Positions 34,107 to 42,395 are shown, numbered from the stretch's first letter. The stretch: DNA of 64,000 nt from Chloroflexota bacterium (GCA_022820025.1 JAJEGF010000025.1:209522-273521), one strand, 5' to 3'. Numbers and translations: made by a program. Notes: generated by a model from the letters alone, not told the origin.

Positions 34107-34239
34107 GAGAGAAAACCTCCGGGGGCACAGGGGCAAAAAACGCCCCCTCGCTTGAATTCAGGTGCTCGACGCCGTTCTAGGGCGTAGTCAGTGGAGACTG
34201 ATCACGCGGCCGGGGCGCAAACGCCCGGCCGGCGTCGAG
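34107..34239 (-). promoter_or_regulatory. structured leader of cysH with a possible ribosome-site lock
   Basis: On the minus strand, CTCGACGCC (34239-34231) pairs perfectly with GGCGTCGAG (34173-34165) and encloses two hairpins: GGCCGGGCG-TTTG-CGCCCCGGCC (one bulge), and a stem with CAGT-CTCC-ACTG at its tip. This makes a three-way junction. Downstream, GGGGGC (34147-34142) can pair with GCCCC (34134-34130) or with GCCCCC (34126-34121), which touches the GGAGG ribosome site of cysH (34120-34116). It starts about 40 bases after the stop of the polycysteine ORF. A ribosome stalled upstream could change which pairing forms. No match to a known riboswitch class was recognised. Confidence 0.45.
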
Positions 34240-34279
34240 AAGTGCCTGGCATGGCCAGGACTTTGCGGGCGTGAGAGGC

Positions 34280-34441
34280 CTAGACCACCACGCCCCGTAT
34301 ACAGGCGCAGGTGCAGTCGCAACAACAACACGTGCAGCCGCTGGGGTGCTCGCGTGAAGCGATAGCCGCCGACGCAAGCAGCCGCTGGCCGCTCGGCGTC
34401 GGCGCGGGATCGGACGTTTTGTCGGGGGTCAGACCGCGCAT
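34280..34441 (-). CDS. polycysteine short ORF (putative cysteine-responsive leader peptide)
   Basis: A 53-codon ORF whose ATG lies in the last codons of the sulfite reductase gene, overlapping its stop (ATGcgcggtcTGA), and which ends at TAG 34280-34282. It starts MRGLTPDKTSDPAP and carries the run CTCCCCDCTCAC: eight Cys in twelve codons, four of them TGT, three of those consecutive. It ends IRGVVV. It is followed by a structured leader and cysH. In mycobacteria, polycysteine leaderless short ORFs are known cysteine-responsive attenuators of sulfur genes; by analogy, slow decoding when Cys-tRNA is short could expose cysH. Here it is translationally coupled to sir, not leaderless. No homologue could be checked. 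Confidence 0.7.
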   Translation of the reverse strand: MRGLTPDKTSDPAPTPSGQRLLASAAIASREHPSGCTCCCCDCTCACIRGVVV

Positions 34442-36210
34442 TCGCCCTCGCCGCGTTCCAGCACATACAGCCGGTCGCGGTCCCAGTCCACGAAGTGGTC
34501 CGGTTCGTCGTCGTATTCGGGCGGCAGCGCCAGGTCCTTCAACAGTCCGTCGAAATACAGCCGGTCGTGCCGGTCAACGTACTCGTTGAACGACTCGTCG
34601 TCCGCCAGGCGGCTTTCCTCGTAGTCCAGGATCAAGCGCTCCACCACCGTCGGCGCACGCTTGGCCGGCACCCGCGTCCGCAGTAGCAGGCCCAACCGCA
34701 TCGGCGACCCGTAGCGGCGGTTGCCGCCGATGAAGGTGTGGTAGGCCGGCACCTGCCGCCCGCCGGTCTTGATGGCCGCGCCGTGGAAGCCGATGTTCCC
34801 CACGTGGTGCATGCCGCACGAGTTCGGGCAGCCGCTCATGTTGATCAGGATCTGCCGCGTCAGCGGATCCTGGATGTGCATTTCCTCGACCTTGGCCTGG
34901 ATGGCCTTGTTGAGACCCATTGACGACGTGATCCCCAGCTTGCAGCTGTCCGTACCGGGGCAGGACACCACGTCGTTGATCTCGTAGGCGCCCGGATTGC
35001 CCAGACCCAGCGCCCGCAATTCCTTCCAGACGGGGTAGACGCTGTTGTCCGGAATCCAGCGCAGCACGATGTTCTGCCAGTGCGTGGTTCGCGCCCGGCT
35101 GGCGCCGTAGTCACGCAGGATCTGCGCCAGGCCGCGGAATTGTTCGGGACTCAGGTCGCCCTGGTTCACCTTGACTTCCATCGTCGAGTACCCGGCCTGC
35201 ACCTGCGGCGCCACGTTCGTGGAGCAGAAGCGCTCGAACAGGTCGGCGTCCTCTTCCAGGATTACCGGCGCCTCGGCCGGCATCTCGGGAGCTTCCGCCT
35301 CTTCGTTGTCGATGAAGACCAGGTCGTCCAGGTCGTAGTCGCGCTGCGCCCAGGCGCCGGTCAACTCGGCCTCGACCATCTCGCGGAAGCGCTCAATCCC
35401 GACCCGATGCACCAGGAACTTGATGCGGGCCTTGGCGCGGTTGCGGCGCAGTTCGTCGGACCGGTTGAAGATTCGCAGCACCGCCTCGGACACCCGCAGG
35501 TAGTCGCTCAGGGGCACGAAGTCGTACAACTCGAACGCGTGCTTGGGCATGATTGACAGCCCGCCGCCGGTCAGCATCCGGAACCCGCGCTCTTCCTTGC
35601 CGTCCACTTCGCGGATGGTCGAGAAGAACGCCAAGTCGTGAATCTCGCCGATCGTGCGGTCGGTGTCCGATCCGCTGAACGAAACCTTGAACTTCCGGGG
35701 CAGCAACTGGGTCAGCGGGTTACGCACGAAGTAGCGCACGAAGGCCCCCGCGTACGGCGTCGCGTCGAACGTCTCGTCGTCCGCCACGCCCGCCCAGGGA
35801 TCCCCGGTCACGTTGCGCACCGTGTTGCCGCAGGCTTCCCGCGTCGACAGCCCGGCGCGACCCAGCACCCGCAGCGCGTCCCAGGCCAGTGGCAGCGGGA
35901 TGTGGTGCAACTGGATGTTCTCGCGCGTGGTGATGTGACCCTTCTTCAGCGGGGCGAACCGCTCGGCCACCTCGGCAAAGGCATCCAACTGGTCCGCCGT
36001 GACGCCGCCCATCGGCAGCTTCACCCGCAGCATCTGCACGTTCGGCTGGCGCTGGCCGTAGACGCCCTGCTTCAGCCGGTAGCCGATGAACTTCTCTTCG
36101 ACGCGCTGACCGGCCAGGTAGGCCCGGGCCTCCGTGGTGAAATCCTCGAACTCCTCGTCGAGGATCTCGATCACGTGCCCAGCCGTGTCTCTGCGTTCAG
36201 TTACTGCCAT
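34429..36210 (-). CDS. siroheme-dependent sulfite (or nitrite) reductase
   Basis: A 593-residue ferredoxin-type reductase taking sulfite to sulfide in six electrons. It has the two-fold repeat of the family: substrate-binding Arg/Lys in LKKGHITTRENIQLHHIP, GNTVRNVTGDPWAG, and the 4Fe-4S-siroheme ligands in VVSCPGTDSCKLGI (Cys-x5-Cys) and MSGCPNSCGMHH (Cys-x3-Cys). Sequence alone does not separate SirA from NirA, but cysH-cysC-sat downstream and siroheme genes in the same run favour sulfite. It is the first gene of the cluster; its 3' end overlaps the start of the polycysteine ORF. The 112 bases upstream hold its presumed promoter. Confidence 0.92.
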   Translation of the reverse strand: MAVTERRDTAGHVIEILDEEFEDFTTEARAYLAGQRVEEKFIGYRLKQGVYGQRQPNVQMLRVKLPMGGVTADQLDAFAEVAERFAPLKKGHITTRENIQLHHIPLPLAWDALRVLGRAGLSTREACGNTVRNVTGDPWAGVADDETFDATPYAGAFVRYFVRNPLTQLLPRKFKVSFSGSDTDRTIGEIHDLAFFSTIREVDGKEERGFRMLTGGGLSIMPKHAFELYDFVPLSDYLRVSEAVLRIFNRSDELRRNRAKARIKFLVHRVGIERFREMVEAELTGAWAQRDYDLDDLVFIDNEEAEAPEMPAEAPVILEEDADLFERFCSTNVAPQVQAGYSTMEVKVNQGDLSPEQFRGLAQILRDYGASRARTTHWQNIVLRWIPDNSVYPVWKELRALGLGNPGAYEINDVVSCPGTDSCKLGITSSMGLNKAIQAKVEEMHIQDPLTRQILINMSGCPNSCGMHHVGNIGFHGAAIKTGGRQVPAYHTFIGGNRRYGSPMRLGLLLRTRVPAKRAPTVVERLILDYEESRLADDESFNEYVDRHDRLYFDGLLKDLALPPEYDDEPDHFVDWDRDRLYVLERGEGECAV

Positions 36211-36322
36211 GCGTGGCCTCCGCGCGCCGCCCGTCGCGGCCGGGTAATGAGCCTACCTGTTATTCCCCGCGCAGGCAGGCGGGCCGATTCTATGAAGAAA
36301 CACCCGCAGGGCGCCACCCCAC

Positions 36323-37426
36323 TTAGACCCGATCGGCCGACCATTCGTGAAACGCCAGCGGCAGCCCCGCATCCTTCACCCCCGGCGGACGCTCCGGCCC
36401 GAACAGCAGCTTGACCGCATCGTTGCGGCTCAGCCGCACACGCTGGCCGCCGAGCGTCATCGAAATCGTGTCGCCCTCGTCCACCGGGTCCAGGTCCTCG
36501 CGCCCATACGCCCGCACCAGCCCCACCGGATCCTCGATGCGGATCATGCCGATGTAGTCGGTCGATTGCATGATTCCAACGGAATCCAAGACGTCCGTCA
36601 CGTCGTCCGCCCGCGCCGGCGCCATCAGGGTGGCGTGAACCGTCGGGCTTTGGCTGGCCTGGCGCTCGGCGACCGACTGCGTTGACGTCTTGACCGACGG
36701 GTCGTCCCACTGCGCCAGCAGCCGCGCGATCATGGGCACCACCAGGTCGGCCGGTCCGCCGTATTCCGCCATCGCCGTGCCGCGCGCGAAAATGTAGGCC
36801 CCCTCCCGGCCGTCCCGCTCGGCCACCCAGACCGTCGAGTTGCGCCGCTTCAGCATGGCCCGCATGTGGTCGGGCGGACGCACCGCGCCCCAGGCCCGCG
36901 CCTCGCTGATCTCCGAGAGCGCCTCAAAATCCTTATCCGTCGCCGGCCGGATCTCGGGCGCCGGCTCGTCCGGCAGAAACGACCGGTTCCCCCGGTCGAA
37001 GCGATACACCCGAACCGTCCCGCCGTACTCCCACCCCTGCTTGCGGTACCAGCTGGGCACGCCGGTCGAAAGCAGGCTGACGTGGGATCCCAGCTCCGCC
37101 ATGCGCTCGATGCAGGCGTCCAGCACCCGCGTGGCGTAGCCGCGCCGACGGTATGGCACGTCGGTCGAGACCCCGTTGATGCCGCCGATGCGCAACTCCA
37201 CGTCATCCAGCCGCGTGTCGTGGGGATAGATGGCCGTGGAGGCCACGATCTGGTCGTCCTCGCGGACCACGAAGATGTTCGGCACGTTCTCCGGCTGATG
37301 CACGTGCGGCCAGTCCTCGCCGTAGGTGGGATCGCTGCCCACCTCCTCGCGCATCACGCGGTTGACGTGGTCGATCAGGTCCTGCCGCTCATCCAGCCGC
37401 ATCACCCGCGGCCCGTCCGCGCTCAT
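36323..37426 (-). CDS. GNAT-type N-acetyltransferase, Eis-like three-domain protein
   Basis: A 367-residue protein. Residues about 1-150 form a GNAT domain with the acetyl-CoA loop VPYRRRGYATRVLDA. A second degenerate GNAT-like part follows (about 160-280). The C-terminal ~100 residues (DPVGLVRAYGRED to FHEWSADRV) have the sterol-carrier-like fold pattern seen in Eis-type acetyltransferases. Those enzymes acetylate amines such as aminoglycosides or proteins, but the substrate here is unknown. The ATG at 37426 was chosen because the open frame upstream is Arg-rich and not conserved. It is divergent from a methyltransferase gene, with about 100 bases for both promoters. Confidence 0.8.
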   Translation of the reverse strand: MSADGPRVMRLDERQDLIDHVNRVMREEVGSDPTYGEDWPHVHQPENVPNIFVVREDDQIVASTAIYPHDTRLDDVELRIGGINGVSTDVPYRRRGYATRVLDACIERMAELGSHVSLLSTGVPSWYRKQGWEYGGTVRVYRFDRGNRSFLPDEPAPEIRPATDKDFEALSEISEARAWGAVRPPDHMRAMLKRRNSTVWVAERDGREGAYIFARGTAMAEYGGPADLVVPMIARLLAQWDDPSVKTSTQSVAERQASQSPTVHATLMAPARADDVTDVLDSVGIMQSTDYIGMIRIEDPVGLVRAYGREDLDPVDEGDTISMTLGGQRVRLSRNDAVKLLFGPERPPGVKDAGLPLAFHEWSADRV

Positions 37427-37527
37427 GTCAGACCTTCGTGTCTCATCGTGGATTCCCCGCGCGGCGTCTTGCCCTAGCCTGAATCCCCGGCGTCGACCCG
37501 TCCAGCCACGCCGCACGAACAGTCACA

Positions 37528-38337
37528 ATGGACCGTGCCCCCATCCACCGCAACCCGAACCCTCCTGTGAACGAGTACACCGCCGCCAACCGCGATGCCT
37601 GGGACGCCATCGCCGACCTGCGGCAGGACATCTGGCCCTCCGCCGGGTTTTTCGCAAGCGGCGGATCGCTGCTGCGCGAGCACGAACTCGAGGCTGCGGG
37701 CGACGTTCGCGGCCTGCGCCTCTGCCACCTCCAGTGCGGCAGCGGCGAGGAGACCCTCTCCTGGGCCAACGCCGGCGCCCGCGTTACCGGCGTCGACATC
37801 AGCCCCAGGCAGATCGAACTCGCCGCCCGCAAGGCGCGGGACGCCGGCATCTCCGCCGAGTTCCTGGCCGCCGACGTCAGCGCCCGACCTGTGGAACTGG
37901 TTCCTGAGTCCTTCGACATCGTTTACACGGGCGGCGGCGCCCTCGGCTGGCTCCCGGACCTCGATAGCTGGGCTGCCGTGGTCCACCAGTTGCTGAAGCC
38001 GTCCGGACGCCTGATCCTCAACGAGGAGCACCCGCAACTAGGCAACCTCGAGGTCCGCGACGGTTCCATCGCGATCGTTGGCGACTACTTCGACCGCCAA
38101 CCCCACCGAACCACCGGCTGGCGCCACTTCGCCGGGGCCGAACACGCACCCGAACCCAGGTGGGAGTTCCACCGGACCCTCGGCGACATCGTCACCAGCG
38201 TCGCCCGCGCCGGCCTCCGCATCGAAAGCCTCCAGGAATTCCCCAGCACCGCGTCCTGGCGCTTCGGCGACGACCTCCCCACCATCCGTCGCCTCCTCGG
38301 CTCCTTCCTCCTCGTCGCCCGCAAGCCCGACGCCTAG
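37528..38337 (+). CDS. class I SAM-dependent methyltransferase
   Basis: A 269-residue enzyme. Motif I is LRLCHLQCGSGEETLSWANAG (SAM-binding, with CGSGE), motif II VTGVDISPRQIELA, followed by FDIVYTGGGALGWL and the post-motif LKPSGRLILNEEHP. The C-terminal part (TTGWRHFAGAEHAPEPRWEFHRTLGD) matches the subgroup of small-molecule methyltransferases with Trp/His-rich lids. The substrate is not evident. The proximal start MDRAPIHRN is used; an internal GTG at VNEYTAANRD is possible. Confidence 0.85.
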   Translation: MDRAPIHRNPNPPVNEYTAANRDAWDAIADLRQDIWPSAGFFASGGSLLREHELEAAGDVRGLRLCHLQCGSGEETLSWANAGARVTGVDISPRQIELAARKARDAGISAEFLAADVSARPVELVPESFDIVYTGGGALGWLPDLDSWAAVVHQLLKPSGRLILNEEHPQLGNLEVRDGSIAIVGDYFDRQPHRTTGWRHFAGAEHAPEPRWEFHRTLGDIVTSVARAGLRIESLQEFPSTASWRFGDDLPTIRRLLGSFLLVARKPDA

Positions 38338-38362
38338 CGCCGTCAACGAGGCGCGGGCTGGA

Positions 38363-38647
38363 CTACGCCGCCACCAGCGGCTCGATCGAACTCAGATCCG
38401 TCGTCGCCCGCGCAACCTCCAGGTCGTACATCCGCTGCAAATTCAGCCAGAACTCCGGCGTCATCCCCAGCGCCTTCCCCAACCGCAACGCCGTATCCGC
38501 CGTTACTGACCGCCGCCCGTGAACAATCTCATTGATCCGCCGCGGCGGCACGCCCACGGTCCGCGCAAGGCGGTACTGTGTGACCTCAAGCTCCTCAAGC
38601 ATCTCCGCCAGATGCGTTCCCGGATGGATCGGCCCCATGCTGGCCAT
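38363..38647 (-). CDS. higA: HigA-family antitoxin
   Basis: A 94-residue helix-turn-helix protein of the XRE/HigA type: IHPGTHLAEMLEELEVTQYR, then LARTVGVPPRRINEIVHGRR, then LRLGKALGMTPEFWLNLQ, the classical HigA order. It would neutralise HigB and repress the operon. The frame is open upstream to 38767, overlapping higB; the ATG at 38647 (MASMGPIHPG) or three codons later is the natural start. It follows higB by 13 bases. Confidence 0.9.
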   Translation of the reverse strand: MASMGPIHPGTHLAEMLEELEVTQYRLARTVGVPPRRINEIVHGRRSVTADTALRLGKALGMTPEFWLNLQRMYDLEVARATTDLSSIEPLVAA

Positions 38648-38660
38648 GTCGTCGTGCTCC

Positions 38661-38888
38661 CTAGTGGTAGTCCGTGATTTCAATGTCCATGGCGCCCCGC
38701 CCGGTCCAACGAAAGCACACACGCCACTGGTCGTTGATGCGAATGCTGTACCAGCCTGCTCGGTCACCGCGCAACGCCTCGAGGCGATGCGACGGCGGCA
38801 CGCTCAGGTCCGACAGCCTCGTCGCCGCGACGACCCGCTGCAGCCGCATCCGTGCTCGTCGCTGAATGTCTACAGGAAGACGCCGCAC
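38661..38888 (-). CDS. higB: HigB-family mRNA interferase toxin, unusually short N-terminus
   Basis: RelE-superfamily toxin that cleaves mRNA on the ribosome. The diagnostic core is DLSVPPSHRLEALRGDRAGW, YSIRINDQWRVCFRW and DIEITDYH at the C-terminus. From the first usable start (GTG 38888) it has 75 residues, about 17-20 fewer than typical HigB. Family-like residues RFADRRAEQLFNGEF are encoded in frame just upstream, but no ATG, GTG or TTG opens them. It may use a rare start, be truncated, or be inactive. A promoter match lies at 38946-38974. Confidence 0.8.
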   Translation of the reverse strand: MRRLPVDIQRRARMRLQRVVAATRLSDLSVPPSHRLEALRGDRAGWYSIRINDQWRVCFRWTGRGAMDIEITDYH

Positions 38889-38945
38889 AAACTCCCCATT
38901 GAAGAGTTGTTCGGCGCGCCTATCGGCAAACCGCCCTTCGCCTCG

Positions 38946-38974
38946 ATGATAACGCGGCGGGATAATAGTCGCAA
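38946..38974 (-). promoter_or_regulatory. promoter of the higBA module
   Basis: On the minus strand TTGCGA (38974-38969) and TATCAT (38951-38946) are separated by 17 bases. Transcription would begin around 38939, about 50 bases before the GTG of higB and just upstream of the in-frame HigB-like residues. The stretch from 38975 to 39230 shows nothing else I can name. Confidence 0.5.
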
Positions 38975-39230
38975 CCCAGTCGTCCGAGGCGCGGAATCCC
39001 GGGCATCAGCCCCATCCGTCCGCCCCGGGGCGAGGGCCGCGCACCCTCAAGTAGAAACCTAGCAGAAGAGTCGGAAGCAACCGCGCCGGCTGGCGGGCAT
39101 CGCTCAGACGGCGAGACCGATTCTCGCGCCCGGAGGTGACGCTGGGCAGAGCGACCCAAGGAATGCGATGCGCCTTTGCGGTCCCCGGCACAGGCAAGCC
39201 AAAGCGGTGCCGGTTCGTGTTACAGGCGGA

Positions 39231-39266
39231 GAGGGCCCGTCACCTGGTATCCAGACGCGGGCCCTC
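39231..39266 (-). terminator. hairpin downstream of the third LRR gene
   Basis: GAGGGCCCG (39231-39239) pairs perfectly with CGGGCCCTC (39258-39266), about 40 bases after the stop of the minus-strand LRR gene. No U-run follows, so it is a probable rather than certain terminator. Confidence 0.5.
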
Positions 39267-39304
39267 TTGGACCGTCAGTTTTGGCGGGAGCGCCGCCTTG
39301 GCGG

Positions 39305-41113
39305 CTAGACCTCGGCCGGCGCTTCCTCCTCGTCAGCGGAAGGCTCGCAGAGCGGCAGTCCCAGTTCGTCTACGTCGTTACGCGTGCCCTGCGCCAACGC
39401 CGCTGGCACGCATCCGGTGAAGTCGTTCCCCGCGAGGAACAGTCTCTGTAGATTGACGAGACCTTCGAGCGCGGCCGGAATCTCACCAGTTAGCCGGTTC
39501 TGCTCCAGGCCCAACACCGTCAGGCTGCTGAGGTTGCCCAGCTCGGCGGGGATCGGGCCACTGAGCTGGTTGTGCCTGAGCCAGAGCTCATCCAGATTGA
39601 CGAGGTTGCCCAGTTCGGCCGGAATCGCTCCGCTCAAGCGGTTGTGATCCAGGTCCAGTTGGGTAAGGCCGGTGAGATTGCCCAATTCCGCGGGAATCGG
39701 GCCGCTCAACTGGTTGGACCAGAGCCCGATCCAGACGACATCGGGGAGATTGCCCAACTCGGCGGGGATGGGGCCGCTGAGCTGGTTCAACGTGAAGTCC
39801 ATGTGGGTGAGGGTGGTGAGGTTGCCCAGTTCGGGCGGAATCGCCCCGGTGAGCTCGTTGATCCCGAGCGCCACCCACTCCAGGCTCTCCATGTCGCCCA
39901 GCTCCGCGGGAATGGACCCGCTCAGTTGATTGGCCCAAAGGGAGAGACGGGTCACCTTGTCAAGGTCGCCGATCGTGGCCGGAATCCCGCCCGTGAGCTG
40001 GTTCCCAAAGAGGTCCAGGTTCGTCAGACCGGTGAGTTGGCCGATTGCCGACGGGATCTGGCCGCTCAACTGGTTCTGCGAGAGGTCCAGCTCGCTCACG
40101 CGGCCAGCGCCGACGGTGACGCCGTACCACTGGCGCAGCGGTGCGTTGCTGAGCCAGTTGGTGTTGAGGTTCCAGTTTGGGCCGTCCAACGCGTCGTAGA
40201 GCGCAACGAGCGCGTCGCGGTCGGCGTGGTACTGCGCAATCCGCGCGCCAACGCCCGAGACTTCCTGGACGACAAGCTCCTGGCCATCCTCCAGGGGCTC
40301 CGCGGCACGGAAGCTCTCAAACGCCTGATGGATATCAAACGGGTACATCGCGTCGCGGGCGGCGTCGCCCAGGAAGCGCAGATGTACCAGTTCGGGGCTG
40401 TCCGGCCGGTGTTCGAATACCGCGGCCTGGAAATACTGGCGGATCACGCCTGGAGCGGCGCTCCCGAGATTGAAGACGGCGCCGAGCGCATCGTCCGGGC
40501 GAGCCTCGGACTTGGGGTGGCCGAAGGCCTGCAGACCGCCCAGGGCATTGAAGAAGTCCAGGAAGCCGGTCGGCGTGCCGTCGACGGCGACGTTGGACAC
40601 GCGGTGGCCCCACGGCCCCAGCGGCAGGCCAGGCTGCTCGCTGAGCAGGTCCGGCTCCGCGCCCAGACCGCCGAGGTCGTCCCAGACCAGCCGGCGCTCC
40701 ATGTGCCAGCCGCCGTCGCGTTCCTGGCAATCCACGATGCCGCGCTGGTAGTACTGGGTGAGGCTGCCCGCGCGCTCGGCGATGACCTCGGAGGTGGCGT
40801 AGCCCCAGCGATCAACATCGCCAGTCGCCCGGTAAAACGTCAGGAAGTCGCAGGCTATCTCGACGTCGCCGACCGACAACATCAGGTCGGGAATGTTGTG
40901 GCCCAGGGTTTCGTCGGGCTGTGTGAAGGCGGAACGCTCGACCACGGCGGAGGGCCCACTGGTCGCCATTTCGTCCGCGTCGTGCTGATCCGCCACGACG
41001 GGCGCCGCAAACGCCACAAAGGCCAGCAGCGACAGGACGGCAATCGCCGCGATTCGGCGTGAATGTCCACTCAGCCTTCCAGCCCGGGAACGCCGGGCAA
41101 CCAGACTCTTCAT
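39305..41113 (-). CDS. secreted leucine-rich-repeat protein with GFP/QYF repeat region
   Basis: A 602-residue paralogue of the protein at 26465. A signal peptide (IAAIAVLSLLAFVAFAAPVVA) is followed by the same extracellular repeat region: VDRWGYATSEV with LTQYYQRGIVDC, and LQAFGHPKSEA with IRQYFQAAVFEHRP. One LRR module follows: RDALVALYDALDGPNWNLNTN, WLSNAPLRQWYGV, about ten 24-residue LRRs, then the closing FTGCVPAAL and LGLPLC. A short acidic tail ends it. The ATG at 41113 gives a normal signal peptide; an ATG at 41161 is also in frame. It is probably exported and involved in adhesion or ligand binding; no membrane anchor is seen. Confidence 0.87.
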   Translation of the reverse strand: MKSLVARRSRAGRLSGHSRRIAAIAVLSLLAFVAFAAPVVADQHDADEMATSGPSAVVERSAFTQPDETLGHNIPDLMLSVGDVEIACDFLTFYRATGDVDRWGYATSEVIAERAGSLTQYYQRGIVDCQERDGGWHMERRLVWDDLGGLGAEPDLLSEQPGLPLGPWGHRVSNVAVDGTPTGFLDFFNALGGLQAFGHPKSEARPDDALGAVFNLGSAAPGVIRQYFQAAVFEHRPDSPELVHLRFLGDAARDAMYPFDIHQAFESFRAAEPLEDGQELVVQEVSGVGARIAQYHADRDALVALYDALDGPNWNLNTNWLSNAPLRQWYGVTVGAGRVSELDLSQNQLSGQIPSAIGQLTGLTNLDLFGNQLTGGIPATIGDLDKVTRLSLWANQLSGSIPAELGDMESLEWVALGINELTGAIPPELGNLTTLTHMDFTLNQLSGPIPAELGNLPDVVWIGLWSNQLSGPIPAELGNLTGLTQLDLDHNRLSGAIPAELGNLVNLDELWLRHNQLSGPIPAELGNLSSLTVLGLEQNRLTGEIPAALEGLVNLQRLFLAGNDFTGCVPAALAQGTRNDVDELGLPLCEPSADEEEAPAEV

Positions 41114-41273
41114 AGCTCTTGCGAAACCTCCCGTGATTGCACAGCCGCCCGTAATCCTCATGTCAAGCTTAAGACTCGCGTTTGACCGGCGCGAGACGAC
41201 ACCGCCCGAAGCCGCGCACTCCGGGACCGGCGGCGCCGAACGCCGAGATGCTTCTCGCGCGGCGGCGATTCAG

Positions 41274-42359
41274 TCAGCGCGCGGGGCCGTAGGCCTCCAT
41301 GGTCTGGAGGGCGATGCGGTCCCAGCCCAGTTCGTCGGCAACGAGGTGGGCCGCCCGGGTTCGCTCGGCGAGATTCCAGTCCTGGGCGTTCCGCATCGCG
41401 GCACGCAGGGCCGGGATATTGGCCGGTGGTACCAGGACGCCGGCGCCGGTGTCGTCGAGAAGCTCGGGGATGCAGCCGACACGTGTGGCAATGATGGGGC
41501 AGCCGAAGCCCAGCGCAGTGATGATGGCTCCGCTGGTCAGGGCATCGCGATACGGGAATACGGCCACATCGCAGGCGTGGAAGTAGACCTGCAACTTGTC
41601 GATGGGGACTTTGCCCTCGTGCATCAGAATCCGTGGATCGCCCAGGGGCTCGTTGCCCACGGCGCCGTCGTAGAACCGATGGCGCTGCCCGGCCACGACG
41701 AGGCGCAGGTGATCGCCGTCCAGTCCCTTGAAGGCTTCCAGCATGTCGTCGTGGCCCTTGTAGCCGCGGATGTTGCCGAAGGAGGTGTAGACGAAGGCGT
41801 CGTCGGGGATCCCGAGTTCACGGCGGGCGTCCTGGCGGGTGACGTCGGCGGGATAGGCGTTGCGGAAATCGCCGTGCGGAATGACGAACAGACTGCGCCG
41901 GCGGATAAAGCGCCGGGTATAGGCGCGGGCCGCGTACTCGCAGTGGCAGATGATGGAGTTGGCCAGCAGGGCCATGACGTAGCGGCCGACGACGTCGACG
42001 CCCCAATGCGGGCGTTCGTGGGGCAGCATGTTGTGGAGCGTCCAGATGACGCGGTAGCCGAGGATGCGGGCAAGCAGGAGGGACAGGGCGAAGAGGCCCA
42101 TCCGCACCCAGGCCGCGGTGGCGGCGGGGGTGTTGGTGACGCCCAGGAGCCAGTGCAGGTGGATGCCGTGGATGCGGCCTCGGTTTATCCAGACCCAGCG
42201 GAGGTTGACGCTGGGGGTGTCGGCGGTGGGGTAGAGGCTGATGAGTTCGAACGAGTATCCGTGGCGCTGGAGCGCCTCGACCAGCAGCCCGCCGTAGGGA
42301 TTGCCGAGCATGTTGCGGTAGTTGAAGAGGCTCGGATCCCAGCTGAATGCGACGCGCAT
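41274..42359 (-). CDS. GT4-family glycosyltransferase
   Basis: A 361-residue GT-B-fold enzyme. The N-terminal half binds the acceptor (MRVAFSWDPSLFNYRN, VWINRGRIHGIHLHWL, WTLHNMLPHE). The C-terminal donor domain has SFGNIRGYKGHDDML, HACDVAVFPYRDALTSGA, ALGFGCPIIATRVGCIPEL and TGAGVLVPP, the pattern of retaining GT4 enzymes using nucleotide sugars. It may act on surface polysaccharide or a lipid-linked sugar. It is followed on the same strand, upstream, by a sugar isomerase-like gene, but no complete polysaccharide cluster is here. Confidence 0.88.
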   Translation of the reverse strand: MRVAFSWDPSLFNYRNMLGNPYGGLLVEALQRHGYSFELISLYPTADTPSVNLRWVWINRGRIHGIHLHWLLGVTNTPAATAAWVRMGLFALSLLLARILGYRVIWTLHNMLPHERPHWGVDVVGRYVMALLANSIICHCEYAARAYTRRFIRRRSLFVIPHGDFRNAYPADVTRQDARRELGIPDDAFVYTSFGNIRGYKGHDDMLEAFKGLDGDHLRLVVAGQRHRFYDGAVGNEPLGDPRILMHEGKVPIDKLQVYFHACDVAVFPYRDALTSGAIITALGFGCPIIATRVGCIPELLDDTGAGVLVPPANIPALRAAMRNAQDWNLAERTRAAHLVADELGWDRIALQTMEAYGPAR

Positions 42360-42395
42360 GGTCAGTTGCTCTCCTGAAGTGGACGCGGCGTGTTC

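Noticed and set aside
32784-34136. 450-codon open frame joining cysC with an upstream N-terminal extension
   Set aside because: The extension lies entirely within cysH in another frame and is Arg/Gly/Ala-rich. CysC homology starts at the ATG two bases after the cysH stop.
34177-34466. Two longer open frames on the minus strand across the sir-cysH gap
   Set aside because: They are other frames of the polycysteine ORF and its structured leader, with no recognisable protein pattern or ribosome site.
39572-41062. 496-codon plus-strand frame opposite the third LRR gene
   Set aside because: It mirrors the LRR periodicity of the minus-strand gene (recurring AQFGRNRSAQ-like units), which marks it as an antisense shadow.
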